Below are positions 40,181 through 49,878 of a DNA stretch of 64,000 nt, piece after piece. Location: positions 1-64,000 of the forward strand of contig DWXM01000071.1 of the NCBI GenBank assembly GCA_019119225.1. The letters run 5' to 3'. The notes under the pieces are model-generated. The model had not been told where the DNA came from and ran no database searches. It was given only the letters and a program-made list of their open reading frames with translations. The DNA comes from Candidatus Nosocomiicoccus stercorigallinarum. Its GTDB lineage: Bacteria > Bacillota > Bacilli > Staphylococcales > Salinicoccaceae. The position numbers were made by a program, and so were the translations under genes. Position 1 is the first letter of the stretch. Every line of letters begins with the position of its first letter.

Positions 40181-41671
40181 ATGGAATCTAAAAAAAGTTT
40201 TAATGTTGCTCAGATGATTGGACTTATACTTGGGCCATTATTATTCGTTTTAATTTTAGTATTTATGAAAACGGATTCTTTATCGAGCGAAGCAGTATTT
40301 GTTTTTGGTGCAACCACTTGGATTGCCATTTGGTGGATTACTGAACCAATCCCAATTCCAGCAACATCTTTACTTCCACTTGTCTTGTTCCCATTAGGAG
40401 GAGTTATGAGTGCTGGAGATACTGCTTCAAACTACGGAGCAGACATCATCTTTCTATTCTTAGGTGGTTTTATGTTAGCGATTGCAATGGAGAGATGGAA
40501 TTTACATACTAGAGTTGCTTTAACGATTATTAATTTAATCGGAACGACAACTTCTAAAATCGTTTTCGGTTTTATGTTAGCCACTGGTTTAATGAGTATG
40601 TTCGTCTCGAACACAGCAGCAGTTATGATTATGATTCCAATCGGTTTAGCACTAATTTTAGAAGCACAAAGCCTAACTGATGAAAAAGATCATAAACATC
40701 TCGTTAAATTTGAAAAAGTTCTAGTATTATCTATCGGTTATGCTGGTACGATTGGTGGACTTGGTACATTAATTGGTACACCTCCACTCATTATTTTATC
40801 TGGTCAAATGAGTGAGATTTTTGGATTTGAAATAAGTTTCGCTCGGTGGATGCTTGTTGGAGTCCCAACAGTAATTATTCTATTAATACTCGCGTGGGGA
40901 TACTTAAATTACTTCGTATTTAAATCAGATATGAAAAATTTACCCGGCGGTAAAGAAACAATTGAAAGAGAACTTAAAAAGTTAGGTAAAATGAGTTATG
41001 AAGAAATTGCGGTTTTAATTGTATTTTTACTTGCAGCTCTTTTATGGATTGTTCGAGGGTTTGTCAGTGATATCGAACTATTCTCACTCGTACAGGACGG
41101 TACAATCGCAATGTTCATTACAGTTCTATTATTTACAATCCCTGCTAAAGAAACTAATGGAAAACTATTAGACTGGTCAGCTGCTAAAGATGTTCCGTGG
41201 GGTGTATTATTACTGTTTGGCGCAGGTTTAGCGATTGCTAAAGCAATTACGACGTCAGAACTTGATAAATGGCTTTCTGAACAACTTGTTATTATTAATG
41301 GTTTACCTGTAATATTCATCGTTGCAATCGTTGCATTATTCATTTTATTATTAACAGAAATTACTTCGAATACTGCAACAGCCACAATGATTATCCCATT
41401 ACTCGCTGCTTTATCAGTAACATTAGACGTTCACCCAATGATTTTAATGGCGTCAGCTGCAATGGCAGCAAACTGTGCGTTCATGTTACCAGTTGGTACT
41501 CCTCCAAATGCAATTGTATTTGGTACAGGAAAAATCTCAATTGGAGAAATGGTCCGTGCAGGAGTATGGTTAAACTTAATTGCATGGGCAGTTATCGTCG
41601 TCATTGCATACTTATTACTACCACTCGTATTTGGTTTTGACGTATCACCATTTCCTATAAATTTAAAATAA
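40181..41671 (+). CDS. DASS-family sodium:dicarboxylate symporter (SdcS-like)
   Basis: SNTAAVMIMIPIG, GLGTLIGTPPLIILSGQ, SNTATATMIIPLLAAL, MLPVGTPPNAIVFGTG. Confidence 0.9.
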   Translation: MESKKSFNVAQMIGLILGPLLFVLILVFMKTDSLSSEAVFVFGATTWIAIWWITEPIPIPATSLLPLVLFPLGGVMSAGDTASNYGADIIFLFLGGFMLAIAMERWNLHTRVALTIINLIGTTTSKIVFGFMLATGLMSMFVSNTAAVMIMIPIGLALILEAQSLTDEKDHKHLVKFEKVLVLSIGYAGTIGGLGTLIGTPPLIILSGQMSEIFGFEISFARWMLVGVPTVIILLILAWGYLNYFVFKSDMKNLPGGKETIERELKKLGKMSYEEIAVLIVFLLAALLWIVRGFVSDIELFSLVQDGTIAMFITVLLFTIPAKETNGKLLDWSAAKDVPWGVLLLFGAGLAIAKAITTSELDKWLSEQLVIINGLPVIFIVAIVALFILLLTEITSNTATATMIIPLLAALSVTLDVHPMILMASAAMAANCAFMLPVGTPPNAIVFGTGKISIGEMVRAGVWLNLIAWAVIVVIAYLLLPLVFGFDVSPFPINLK

Positions 41672-41684
41672 TAGATAAATAAAA

Positions 41685-41714
41685 AAGCCTGTAACTTTTA
41701 AAGTTACAGGCTTT
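41685..41714. terminator. Terminator
   Basis: AAAGCCTGTAACTTTTAAAGTTACAGGCTTT. Confidence 0.9.
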
Positions 41715-41719
41715 AATTA

Positions 41720-41793
41720 CGTCCTGGGAGGGATTCGAACCCCCGACCGATGGCTTAGAAGGCCATTGCTCTATCCTGCTGAGCTACCAGGAC
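41720..41793 (-). tRNA. tRNA-Arg (anticodon TCT)
   Basis: Minus strand GTCCTGGTAGCTCAGCAGGATAGAGCAATGGCCTTCTAAGCCATCGGTCGGGGGTTCGAATCCCTCCCAGGACG folds as a cloverleaf with anticodon loop CTTCTAA. Confidence 0.95.
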
Positions 41794-41880
41794 CTATCAA
41801 CGAACACAATAACTATTATAATCAACTCGTATCCAAGATGTCAACATCTTTTTTTATAATTATACATTTTTTATAATCAG

Positions 41881-42360
41881 TTATTTCAATTCGATGATTT
41901 CAATTTGCTCGTGCTTTCTTGAATAGTAAGTCACTACATTTTTATCGGTATCTAAAATCGCATACGACTCTGGATATTCACTTCTAGATGATTGAATAGA
42001 TCCTGGATTAATGCAGTACACGTCGTTAATCTTTTCGACTTTAGAAACATGTGTATGACCGTATAATGCATATGTTGCACCAAGTGCTTTTGCTTTAGCT
42101 GCGAGCATATCTCGGTTACTATTTACGTTATATAAGTGTCCATGTGTAAAGAAAATACTTCCATTATATAAATCCTCATCTTTAAACTGCATATCAAAAT
42201 CTGTATTACCTCTTACACAGTGAAATGCTTTTAAAATATCATCCTCATAAGAAAATTCACTATCTCCTAAATGCAAGTATAGATCTGCATGTACTATTTT
42301 AGGTAATGCTTCGATAATCTTTCTTTCATTATGGTTATCACTTACGATTAACACTTTCAT
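41881..42360 (-). CDS. YfcE/MJ0936-family metallophosphoesterase
   Basis: LIVSDNHNE, LHLGDSE, RGNTD, THGH, YGHTH. Confidence 0.92.
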   Translation of the reverse strand: MKVLIVSDNHNERKIIEALPKIVHADLYLHLGDSEFSYEDDILKAFHCVRGNTDFDMQFKDEDLYNGSIFFTHGHLYNVNSNRDMLAAKAKALGATYALYGHTHVSKVEKINDVYCINPGSIQSSRSEYPESYAILDTDKNVVTYYSRKHEQIEIIELK

Positions 42361-42368
42361 TTGATCAC

Positions 42369-42959
42369 CTATTTTTGAAGTTTTTTAAATAACTCTTCAT
42401 CTTTGAGTAATTTATCAATTGCATTTTTTCGGTGAGAAATTTCTGATTTTTCATCTGTTGAAATTTCACCAAACTTAATACCGTCTAGCGTCTGAAATAA
42501 AGGATCATATCCAAATCCGTTGTTGCCAACTGGTGCTTCTAATATTTCACCAAATACCGCACCTTCATAAGTTGAAGTTGTGCCGTCTGGGAAGGCAACA
42601 GCAATTACAGAAGTAAAATATGCTGAACGATTTTCTTTTCCTTCAAGTAAATCGAGTAGTTTTTTATTATTTTCATCATCTGTTGCATGCTCACCAGCAA
42701 ATCTTGCAGATTTAATGCCTGGTTTTCCTTCTAACGCTTCTACTGATAATCCAGAGTCGTCGCTTACGACTGGTAAATTCGTACGTTTAGCTCCTTCTAT
42801 TGCTTTAATTAACGCATTCTCTTTAAATGATTGACCATCTTCAACTGGCTCAAAATCATCGAGCAATGTTTTAATACCAATGACTTCAAATTCTTTAAAT
42901 ATCGATTTAAAATCGTTAATTTTACCTTCGTTACCACTTGCGATTACAATTTTTTTCAT
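42369..42959 (-). CDS. rdgB: XTP/dITP diphosphatase (RdgB/HAM1)
   Basis: IASGNEGKINDF, VSDDSGLSVEAL, NNGFGYDPLF. Confidence 0.94.
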   Translation of the reverse strand: MKKIVIASGNEGKINDFKSIFKEFEVIGIKTLLDDFEPVEDGQSFKENALIKAIEGAKRTNLPVVSDDSGLSVEALEGKPGIKSARFAGEHATDDENNKKLLDLLEGKENRSAYFTSVIAVAFPDGTTSTYEGAVFGEILEAPVGNNGFGYDPLFQTLDGIKFGEISTDEKSEISHRKNAIDKLLKDEELFKKLQK

Positions 42960-42968
42960 ATAAATCTC

Positions 42969-43769
42969 CTATAGTTCTACTGATTGTATTGTGTATTTAA
43001 AGTTAGGCATCCACTCATTTAAAATTTGTTCAAACTGTTTATAATCACCGTGAACATAAATATCGTGGATAACTTCACCTTTACGGTTACTGAGTAATTT
43101 TTTAAACTCAAGTAACGTACTCACATCTCTTGCAGTTTCAAATCCTGAGTCGACGATGTTTTTTTCATTGTTAAAATAATCATTAATATAATTACTGATT
43201 AAAGGATAATGTGTACAGCCGAGTATTATGGTATCTGCTGAAATCCTTTTTAAAGTATTTAACGTTTCATCGATGACTTTGTCTCGAATTTCTTTGATCT
43301 TATAGTCTCCAGATTCTATTAATGGAACAAACTTCGGACAAGCAATTTCTAACACGTTCGCATGATCGTTAATCTTTTGAATCGTCGATTTATACTTATG
43401 AGAATTTTTCGTTCCACGTGTTGAGAGTACAACAATGTCGTTATTATTAGATATTTGTAACGCTCTTCTAGAGCCCGGCATAATCACACCAATAACTGGT
43501 ATATTTGTAATCTCTCTAATCTTACTAATTGCTGCAGCCGTTGCGGTGTTACAAGCAATGATAAACACTTTAATATCTTTACGACTTAAAAATTGAAAGA
43601 TTTCTTCTGTAAAATCCATAACTTCCTCTGTAGATCGTTCACCATAAGGACATCTCACACTATCTCCAAAATAAATAATCTTTTCTTTTGGAAGTTGTCT
43701 GACTAATTCTTTAACTACTGTCAGTCCACCGACACCGGAATCCATAACACCAATTGCTTTATTATTCAT
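42969..43769 (-). CDS. murI: Glutamate racemase
   Basis: GVMDSGVGGLTVVKEL, YFGDSVRCPYG, IACNTATAAA, LGCTHYPL. Confidence 0.96.
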   Translation of the reverse strand: MNNKAIGVMDSGVGGLTVVKELVRQLPKEKIIYFGDSVRCPYGERSTEEVMDFTEEIFQFLSRKDIKVFIIACNTATAAAISKIREITNIPVIGVIMPGSRRALQISNNNDIVVLSTRGTKNSHKYKSTIQKINDHANVLEIACPKFVPLIESGDYKIKEIRDKVIDETLNTLKRISADTIILGCTHYPLISNYINDYFNNEKNIVDSGFETARDVSTLLEFKKLLSNRKGEVIHDIYVHGDYKQFEQILNEWMPNFKYTIQSVEL

Positions 43770-44217
43770 AGCGGACCGACTCGCTTTTGTCCATCATTTT
43801 TTCAAGTAGTTTTGTTAATAATTCTTTTTCATTTAAATCTAGATCTTGCGTAATTTCTTCGATAAACTCAATACGTTTTTCAATAACTCTTTCAATCAAT
43901 TCTAAACCTGTAGGTTCTATTTTAACTTGTACAAGTCTTTTATCAGTTTCGCTACGTTCTCGTCTTACAAAACCATTTTTTTCAAGTCTATCGATAATAT
44001 CTGTTGTTGTTGAATATGCTAAATCTAGATTTTTAGCAACTTGTCCAATTGTGATACCACTTGAATCATTTACCCATTGTAAAGCTATAAATTGAATTTT
44101 TGATAACTTGTATTCTTTTAGTATTTCACGACCATATAATCTTAACTGTACAGATAGTTTTCTTAACGATTTTTCAATAGATTCGTTACTACTGGCAAAA
44201 GACATAATATTCCCCAC
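43762..44217 (-). CDS. MarR-family transcriptional regulator
   Basis: MarR wHTH: ITIGQVAKNLDLAYSTTTDIIDRLEKNGFVRRERSETDKRLVQVKI. Confidence 0.9.
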   Translation of the reverse strand: MGNIMSFASSNESIEKSLRKLSVQLRLYGREILKEYKLSKIQFIALQWVNDSSGITIGQVAKNLDLAYSTTTDIIDRLEKNGFVRRERSETDKRLVQVKIEPTGLELIERVIEKRIEFIEEITQDLDLNEKELLTKLLEKMMDKSESVRYE

Positions 44218-44268
44218 CTTAAACGATATGGGTACATTATATCATTAAATGAAAATTGAAATAAAAAA

Positions 44269-44290
44269 AGATGTGCCGAAACACATCTTT
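44269..44290 (-). terminator. Terminator downstream of sdhB
   Basis: Minus strand AAAAGATGTG-TTTC-GGCACATCTTTTTTT. Confidence 0.8.
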
Positions 44291-44296
44291 TAGTTA

Positions 44297-45061
44297 TTAT
44301 TCTACTTCGTGATCACTACCAAAGAAAGATTTAAACATATGGAATGTTGTCTCTCTTTGCATAGAAGCGATTGAAGTTGTTAATGGAATACCTTTTGGAC
44401 AAGCTTTTACACAGTTTTGTGCCATACCACATTCTGATACTCCACCTTTACCCATAAGCGCATCTAATCTTTCATCTTTGTTCATACGACCTGTTGGGTG
44501 TAAGTTAAATAAACGTACTTGTGAAATTGGTGCTGCACCAATAAAGTCAGACTTATCATTAACGTTTGGACATACTTCTAAACATACACCACACGTCATA
44601 CATTTAGATAATTCATAAGCAGCTTGACGTTGTTTTTCAGGCATACGAGGTCCTGCACCTAAGTCATATGTACCGTCAATTGGTACCCAAGCTTTCACAC
44701 GTTTTAAGCTATCAAACATACGTGAGCGGTCGACTTGTAAGTCTCTTACAATCGGGAATGTGCTCATCGGTTCTAACGTGATTGGTTGAGTATACTGATC
44801 GATTAATGCAGTACATGATTGACGCGCATTCCCATTTATAACCATTGAGCACGCACCACATACTTCCTCAAGACAACTCATGTCCCAAGTAACAGGTGTT
44901 GTTTTTTCTCCTTTAGCATTTACTGGATTTCTTTGAATCTCCATAAGCGCACTGATGACGTTCATATTCGGTCTGTAAGGAATTTCAAAGTCTTCCCAGT
45001 AACTTTGTGATTCTGGGTTTTCTTGGCGTTTTATTTTTAATTTAATTGTTTCTTTTGCCAT
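44297..45061 (-). CDS. sdhB: Succinate dehydrogenase iron-sulfur subunit
   Basis: CLEEVCGACSMVINGNARQSC, CMTCGVCLEVCP, CVKACPKGIPL. Confidence 0.95.
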   Translation of the reverse strand: MAKETIKLKIKRQENPESQSYWEDFEIPYRPNMNVISALMEIQRNPVNAKGEKTTPVTWDMSCLEEVCGACSMVINGNARQSCTALIDQYTQPITLEPMSTFPIVRDLQVDRSRMFDSLKRVKAWVPIDGTYDLGAGPRMPEKQRQAAYELSKCMTCGVCLEVCPNVNDKSDFIGAAPISQVRLFNLHPTGRMNKDERLDALMGKGGVSECGMAQNCVKACPKGIPLTTSIASMQRETTFHMFKSFFGSDHEVE

Positions 45062-45081
45062 TATTAAATACTCCTTTCAGA

Positions 45082-46827
45082 TTACTTAGTATAGTCACGT
45101 ACGCGTGGTTCGATTAAGCTAACATCGACATCTTCATACTCAAAACGTGGTGCTTCTGTAGGACCTTCATAGTGGGCTTTCGTAGTTTTTAGCCACTCTT
45201 CGTCATTACGGTCAGGGAATTCTGGTTTGTAGTGTGCACCACGTGATTCGTTACGGTTTAATGCACCGATTGTGATTACACGCGCTAACACGAGCATATT
45301 CCATAATTGTCGAGTGAAGAACGCCGCTTGGTTACTCCACTGTTTTGTATCGTCCATGTTGATATTATGATACCTTTCCATGAGCTTAACGATTTCTTTA
45401 TCAGTTTCTACTAATTTGTCGTTTTCACGTACAACCGTTACGTTGTGTGTCATTAACTCACCAAGTTCACGATGTAGTTGATATGCGTTCTCTTCACCTT
45501 TCATATTTAGAATGTTGTGCCAACGATCTTCTTCGTGCTTAACTGCATCGTCATAGATTGAAGCGTCAACATCTTCATATGATTTTTCTAAAGAATTTAC
45601 ATATTCAATAGCATTTGGCCCTGCGACCATACCACCGTAAATTGCTGATAATAATGAGTTTGCACCTAGTCTGTTTGCACCGTGTTGTGAATAATCACAT
45701 TCACCTGCAGCAAATAGTCCAGGAATATTTGTCATTTGATCGTAATCTACGTATAATCCACCCATTGAATAGTGAACTGCTGGGAAGATTTTCATTGGAA
45801 CTTTACGTGGGTCATCTCCAGTAAATTTCTCGTAAATTTCGATAATTCCACCTAATTTAACATCTAACTCATGTGGATCTTTGTGTGATAAATCAAGGTA
45901 AACCATGTTTTCACCGTTAATACCTAATTTTTGATTCACACATACATCGAAGATTTCACGAGTTGCGATGTCACGCGGTACTAAGTTACCATAGTTTGGA
46001 TATTTTTCTTCTAAGAAATACCAAGGTTTACCGTCTTTATATGTCCAAATACGTCCACCTTCACCACGTGCAGATTCACTCATAAGACGTAACTTGTCAT
46101 CTCCAGGAATTGCTGTTGGGTGAATTTGGATAAATTCACCGTTCGCGTAAATTGCACCTTGTTGATAAACGATAGATGCCGCTGAACCTGTATTGATCAT
46201 TGAGTTTGTAGACTTACCAAAGATGATACCAGGTCCACCAGTTGCCATAATTACAGCATCTCCACCAAATGATTTAATTTCACCTGATTTAATATTTTGA
46301 GCTGTAATTCCTCTCGCACGTCCTTCAGAATCTTTAACAATTCCTAGGAATTCCCATCCTTCAAATTTATTAACTAATCCTTCAACTTCGAACTTTCTTA
46401 CTTGCTCATCAAGAGCATACAGTAATTGTTGACCAGTCGTTGCACCAGCAAATGCAGTACGGTGGTAAAGTGTTCCACCAAAACGACGGAAGTCAAGTAA
46501 ACCTTCTGGCGTACGGCTGAACATAACTCCCATACGATCAAGTAAGTGAATGATTTTTGGTGCTGCTTCTGTCATAGCTTTTACAGGTGGTTGGTTTGCT
46601 AAAAAGTCTCCACCATAAACTGTGTCGTCAAAGTGTTTATATGGTGAGTCACCTTCACCTTTAGTATTGACGGCACCGTTAATTCCACCTTGTGCACATA
46701 CTGAGTGCGATCGTTTTACTGGAACGATTGAAAATAGATCGACCTGTGCACCACTTTCCGCTGCTTTTATCGTTGCCATAAGACCTGCAAGTCCTCCACC
46801 GACAACGATAACTTTATTATTTGCCAT
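45082..46827 (-). CDS. sdhA: Succinate dehydrogenase flavoprotein subunit
   Basis: VVGGGLAGLMATIKAAE, HSVCAQGGINGA. Start placed at MANNKV behind AGGAGTG. Confidence 0.95.
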   Translation of the reverse strand: MANNKVIVVGGGLAGLMATIKAAESGAQVDLFSIVPVKRSHSVCAQGGINGAVNTKGEGDSPYKHFDDTVYGGDFLANQPPVKAMTEAAPKIIHLLDRMGVMFSRTPEGLLDFRRFGGTLYHRTAFAGATTGQQLLYALDEQVRKFEVEGLVNKFEGWEFLGIVKDSEGRARGITAQNIKSGEIKSFGGDAVIMATGGPGIIFGKSTNSMINTGSAASIVYQQGAIYANGEFIQIHPTAIPGDDKLRLMSESARGEGGRIWTYKDGKPWYFLEEKYPNYGNLVPRDIATREIFDVCVNQKLGINGENMVYLDLSHKDPHELDVKLGGIIEIYEKFTGDDPRKVPMKIFPAVHYSMGGLYVDYDQMTNIPGLFAAGECDYSQHGANRLGANSLLSAIYGGMVAGPNAIEYVNSLEKSYEDVDASIYDDAVKHEEDRWHNILNMKGEENAYQLHRELGELMTHNVTVVRENDKLVETDKEIVKLMERYHNINMDDTKQWSNQAAFFTRQLWNMLVLARVITIGALNRNESRGAHYKPEFPDRNDEEWLKTTKAHYEGPTEAPRFEYEDVDVSLIEPRVRDYTK

Positions 46828-46840
46828 TAATGACACTCCT

Positions 46841-47452
46841 TTAAATAAATGCGAATAATGTTTGAACTCCGATAAATCCAACGATAACAAATACGATAAT
46901 TGCTACGTAGCTCATCACTTGTTGTGATTTAGGAGATTGCGTAATACCCCAAGTAATCATAAATGACCATAATCCGTTCGCAAAGTGGAATACTACTGAA
47001 AGTACTCCGATTACGTAAAATACAAACCAAAATGGATTTTCTAGAATATCAGCCATCATGTCAAAGTTAACCTCTGCACCGAACAATACTTGGAAACGTG
47101 TTTGGTACACGTGTATCGCAATGAATACAAAAGCAAGAATACCTGTAATTCTTTGGAGTAAGAACATCCAGTTTCTATATGTACCGTAACGTCCGACGTT
47201 GTTTTTAGCCGTAAACGCGATGTAAACCCCATAAATTCCGTGGAATAAAATTGGTAAGTAAATTACAAATGTTTCTAATACTAAAACAAATGGTAAGTTA
47301 CCCATGACACCAGCCGCTGTGTTGAACGCTTCTGGTCCTCGTGTCGCAAAGTTGTTAATCACTAAGTGTTGGACTAAGAATACACCTAGTGGTATAACAC
47401 CAAGCAATGAATGCAATCTTCTCACAAAATAGCTCGAATCTTGTTTAGACAC
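46841..47452 (-). CDS. sdhC: Succinate dehydrogenase cytochrome b558 subunit
   Basis: FVRRLHSLLGVIPLGVFLVQHL. GTG start behind GGGGGG. Confidence 0.93.
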   Translation of the reverse strand: MSKQDSSYFVRRLHSLLGVIPLGVFLVQHLVINNFATRGPEAFNTAAGVMGNLPFVLVLETFVIYLPILFHGIYGVYIAFTAKNNVGRYGTYRNWMFLLQRITGILAFVFIAIHVYQTRFQVLFGAEVNFDMMADILENPFWFVFYVIGVLSVVFHFANGLWSFMITWGITQSPKSQQVMSYVAIIVFVIVGFIGVQTLFAFI

Positions 47453-47543
47453 TATTGTCCCCCCTAACCAAATTAACAAATCATAGTGTTGCTTATTATT
47501 TTACGACTCCTCATTACTTAAATCAAGATTGATTAAAGCCTTT

Positions 47544-49328
47544 TCACTTATTATTCTGAAGTTTTTCAACGATTCTCTCAGCGACGTTTTCAGGAATTCC
47601 AATTCTTTTAAAGTCTTCAACTGATTTAGTTTTTATATTTTCAACGGAACCAAACGCTCGTAATATCGATTGTTTACGTTTTGGTCCTAAACCTTCAATA
47701 TCATCTAGCGCTGAGCGAAATGCTGATTTTTTACGCGTATTTCTATGAAATGATATCGCAAACCTATGGACTTCATCTTGTATTCTTTGGAGCAAATAAA
47801 ATGTCTGTGAGTTTTTCTTAAGGGGAACAATTTCAGCATTATCACCATACAATAATTCTGCTGTATTATGCTTATCGTCTTTTTTAACTCCTGCTACGGG
47901 GATAAAAACTCCAAGTTCATCTTTTAAAATGCTTTTTGCAGCATTCATTTGACCAATTCCACCATCGACAATGATAAGATCTGGAAGCGGCGATCCTTCA
48001 CGTAGTACACGGCTATAACGACGTCTGATGACTTCTCGCATCGATTCATAATCGTCCGGCCCTTCAACAGTTTTAATTTTATATTTTCGGTATGATTTTT
48101 TATCTGGTTTACCATCTATAAATGTGACCATCGCACTAACGGGATCTGCGCCTTGAATATTAGAGTTATCAAACGCTTCGATATGTCTTGGTGCTTCGAT
48201 GTTTAATACGTCACCGAGTGTATCTATTGCTTCAACCGTTCGCGCTTCGTCTCTAGCAATAATTTCAAAACGATTTTTAATTGCGATTTCAGCATTTTTA
48301 TTAGCAAGATCTACCATTTCTCGTTTACTTCCACGTTTTGGCGTGATAACTTTCATCGGTAACGCTTCTTTTAAGATTGACGGGTTAATTGCTACTGGTA
48401 AATGAACTTCTTTTGGCTTCAAGTTAGAATCTAACTCATAAAACTGATATACAAAACGGTTAAATTCTTCTTCGACGGTGTCATTCATCGCAAACATTTC
48501 TGCTTTTTTCTCAATCAATTTACCATTACGTACAAGTAAAACGCTAATGGACATCCAACCATTATAAGTAAAATAGCCAAATGAGTCTCGAGCTGTCATA
48601 TCGCTTGTTAACATATTTTGTTTTTCCATCGTTGCATTTATATGATGAATTAAATCTCGGTATTCTTTGGCGCGCTCAAACTCTAACTCTTCAGCTGCCG
48701 TATTCATTTTATTCGTTAAATCATCCACGACAGATTTCGTATCACCATTTAAAAAGTTCGTAATGCCTTGAATCATTTCTCGATTTTGTTTTTGAGTGAC
48801 CTCATAGACACAAGGTCCCAAACATTGACCGATATGATAATAAAGACATAAGCGGTCTGGCATCGTATCACATTTTCTTAACGGATAAATACGGTCAAGA
48901 AGACGTTTTGTTTCGTGTGCACTATATGCGTTTGGATACGGCCCAAAATATGTCCCATTACTTGGCTTAACTGTACGCGTGACAAGTAGCCTCGGATGCT
49001 TTTCTTTTGTAATTTTTATAAATGGATAACTTTTGTCGTCCTTTAAAAGTATGTTATACCTTGGTTGATGTTTTTTAATGAGTGTATTTTCAAGTAATAA
49101 TGACTCAACTTCAGAGTCTGTGACAACAAAATCAAAATCGACGATGTCGCTTACAAGTCTCATCGTTTTTTCATCGTGAGCACCGGTAAAATATGATCTT
49201 ACTCGATTTCTTAAATTTTTAGCTTTACCGACATAAATAATTACATCGTTTTTATTTTTCATTAAATAACAACCAGGTTCTTTTGGTAAAACTGAAAGTT
49301 TTAGTCTTAATTGTGAGTTGTCTGTCAT
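47544..49328 (-). CDS. uvrC: UvrABC system protein C
   Basis: GIY-YIG domain [43 protein letters not shown]-terminal HhH. Confidence 0.96.
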   Translation of the reverse strand: MTDNSQLRLKLSVLPKEPGCYLMKNKNDVIIYVGKAKNLRNRVRSYFTGAHDEKTMRLVSDIVDFDFVVTDSEVESLLLENTLIKKHQPRYNILLKDDKSYPFIKITKEKHPRLLVTRTVKPSNGTYFGPYPNAYSAHETKRLLDRIYPLRKCDTMPDRLCLYYHIGQCLGPCVYEVTQKQNREMIQGITNFLNGDTKSVVDDLTNKMNTAAEELEFERAKEYRDLIHHINATMEKQNMLTSDMTARDSFGYFTYNGWMSISVLLVRNGKLIEKKAEMFAMNDTVEEEFNRFVYQFYELDSNLKPKEVHLPVAINPSILKEALPMKVITPKRGSKREMVDLANKNAEIAIKNRFEIIARDEARTVEAIDTLGDVLNIEAPRHIEAFDNSNIQGADPVSAMVTFIDGKPDKKSYRKYKIKTVEGPDDYESMREVIRRRYSRVLREGSPLPDLIIVDGGIGQMNAAKSILKDELGVFIPVAGVKKDDKHNTAELLYGDNAEIVPLKKNSQTFYLLQRIQDEVHRFAISFHRNTRKKSAFRSALDDIEGLGPKRKQSILRAFGSVENIKTKSVEDFKRIGIPENVAERIVEKLQNNK

Positions 49329-49381
49329 ACATCATCCCTCAATTGATATAAAAAAAGCCGCTGATGCGGCTTAAAAATTTA

Positions 49382-49696
49382 TTAGATATGTTTTTCAATT
49401 AGAGAAACAAGTTGTTCTTTCGGTTGGAAACCTACAACTTTGTCCACTTCTTCTCCGTCTTTCATTAAGATAAGTGTTGGAATTGACATTACACCATAAT
49501 CAGCAGCTGTTGCTTGGTTTTCGTCAACGTTAACTTTAACGATGTCCGCTTTACCTTCAACCTCAGTTGCTACTTCTTCTAATACAGGTGCAATCATTTT
49601 ACAAGGTCCACACCATGGTGCCCAGAAGTCAACAAGTTTTACACCTTCACTAATTGTTTCTTTAAATTCTGCATCATTTGCTTCAATAATTGCCAT
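49382..49696 (-). CDS. trxA: Thioredoxin
   Basis: VDFWAPWCGPCKMIAPVLEE. Confidence 0.96.
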   Translation of the reverse strand: MAIIEANDAEFKETISEGVKLVDFWAPWCGPCKMIAPVLEEVATEVEGKADIVKVNVDENQATAADYGVMSIPTLILMKDGEEVDKVVGFQPKEQLVSLIEKHI

Positions 49697-49770
49697 TTGA
49701 TTTGCCTCCAAATTTTATTGTTCTTTTATTATAACAGTTTTTATTATATAGAAAAATATTATGCTTACAC

Positions 49771-49878
49771 TTATTGGAATACTGTTAAATATAATATTCC
49801 AGATATAAACATAATAATCGCAAAAGCAATTAATACTTTTGCTAGTCTATACATATCAAAGTTATCTATTTTAAACAC
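49771..49878 (-). CDS. Small 35-aa membrane protein abutting the mutS2 stop
   Basis: GTG start immediately after the mutS2 TAG: (M)FKIDNFDMYRLAKVLIAFAIIMFISGILYLTVFQ. Alternative ATG at 49854 gives 27 aa. Confidence 0.4.
   Translation of the reverse strand: MFKIDNFDMYRLAKVLIAFAIIMFISGILYLTVFQ

Noticed and set aside
46828-46890. ORF-track N-terminal extension of sdhA
   Set aside because: It overlaps sdhC; MANNKV at 46827 has the SD and matches family N-termini.
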